Position numbers and translations under genes: made by a program. Shown in pieces: positions 5,137 through 5,375 of a stretch of DNA of 5,375 nt. The stretch is from NCBI GenBank assembly GCA_003232015.1, contig QIKU01000181.1:1-5375 (forward strand). The letters run 5' to 3'. The stretch's first letter is position 1; each line of letters begins with the position of its first letter. The notes below the pieces were generated by a model. That model was not told the origin of the DNA. It ran no database searches and saw only the letters and a program-made list of their open reading frames with translations. The DNA comes from Gammaproteobacteria bacterium. Lineage in GTDB: Bacteria > Pseudomonadota > Gammaproteobacteria > UBA6429.

Positions 5137-5350
5137 TTGGTAATCCTTATCTTTAGTTAATATTTATTCGCTTTAACGATAAAAAATAAAATGTTTTTCC
5201 TACGGTAATATCTCATTATTGGATAAATTGCCACCTTCGCTGCATGCTTTATAGTTACCTGTCTTTTAATCATATTGCATCGCAGATAAAACCCCATTAG
5301 AATTTATAGTCGTATTTTTTGTATAAGCATTATGTTATGAGTATTAACGT
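5137..5350. other. Intergenic region between bolA and the Hsp15-like gene
   Basis: This AT-rich stretch holds no credible gene on either strand. I find no stem-loop followed by a T-run, so the end of the bolA transcript is unclear. It contains CTTCGCTGCAT (5235-5245), eleven bases shared with the complement of the REP-like unit at 1411-1440, possibly a decayed copy, and CCCCATTA (5292-5299), which resembles a sigma-32 -10 box. Confidence 0.6.
5274..5299 (+). promoter_or_regulatory. Weak candidate sigma-32 promoter for the Hsp15-like gene
   Basis: CCCCATTA (5292-5299) matches the heat-shock -10 CCCCATnT except for the final base. ATTGCAT (5274-5280) stands 11 nt upstream and matches CTTGAAA at only four of seven positions. 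A start near 5306 would leave a leader of about 45 nt before the GTG at 5351. Hsp15 is a heat-shock protein in E. coli, which makes the -10 match worth noting, but the -35 is poor. Confidence 0.25.
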
Positions 5351-5375
5351 GTGAATATCCGATTAGATAAGTGGC
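5351..5375 (+). CDS. hslR: Start of an S4-domain RNA-binding protein, Hsp15/HslR type (partial)
   Basis: The last 25 bases read (GTG)NIRLDKW before the window ends. RLDKW(LW) is the conserved opening of the S4 domain in Hsp15, a ribosome-associated heat-shock protein that binds free 50S subunits carrying a stalled nascent chain. An in-frame TAA at 5345-5347 rules out a longer N-terminus in this frame, so GTG at 5351 is the only start available. The ribosome site is weak (GAG at 5339-5341, 9 nt upstream). A five-codon frame, ATG 5336 to TGA 5353, overlaps the start through GTGTGA. Removing one TG from that GTGTG would fuse it in frame as MSINVNIRLDKW. Only eight codons are visible, so another S4-domain protein remains possible. 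Confidence 0.55.

Overview
The window looks like a stretch of chromosome from an AT-rich gammaproteobacterium. The HtpG and BolA sequences are of gammaproteobacterial type, the htpG promoter matches the RpoH (sigma-32) consensus, and a REP-like palindrome of a kind scattered through many proteobacterial genomes sits between two genes. I see no phage, transposase, CRISPR, tRNA or rRNA, and I would not name a genus.

Layout, left to right. Positions 1-204 are a leader with a run of nine C, a perfect 7-bp inverted repeat and a plausible sigma-70 promoter. They precede a class V PLP aminotransferase of the alanine/serine-glyoxylate type (205-1383). That gene is broken by one in-frame TAA (988-990) where the family normally has a glutamate codon; both halves are otherwise intact, so the lesion is recent, an assembly error, or a recoding site. 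A 77-bp REP-like doublet follows (1411-1487). Then come two very small membrane-protein genes on the minus strand (1729-1968, then 1538-1693), which read as an operon transcribed away from htpG. The shared intergenic region carries a 9-bp inverted repeat close to the minus-strand operon and a consensus sigma-32 promoter for htpG (2213-4105), which ends in a strong intrinsic terminator (4123-4162).

A gap of roughly 340 bases after the terminator holds only a doubtful 36-codon ORF and a leader able to form several alternative pairings, one of which would cover a Shine-Dalgarno-like AAGGAG. It leads into a single-domain PilZ protein (4501-4785) and, 36 nt later, bolA (4822-5136). The last 25 bases are the start of a gene for an S4-domain RNA-binding protein of the Hsp15 (HslR) type, beginning at GTG.

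Functionally, the region has a stress theme: the HtpG chaperone, BolA and probably Hsp15. A c-di-GMP receptor sits directly upstream of bolA. The points most worth checking are the isolated nonsense codon, the uncharacterised two-gene membrane operon, the leader of the PilZ gene, and the REP doublet in which one arm has decayed mostly by transitions.
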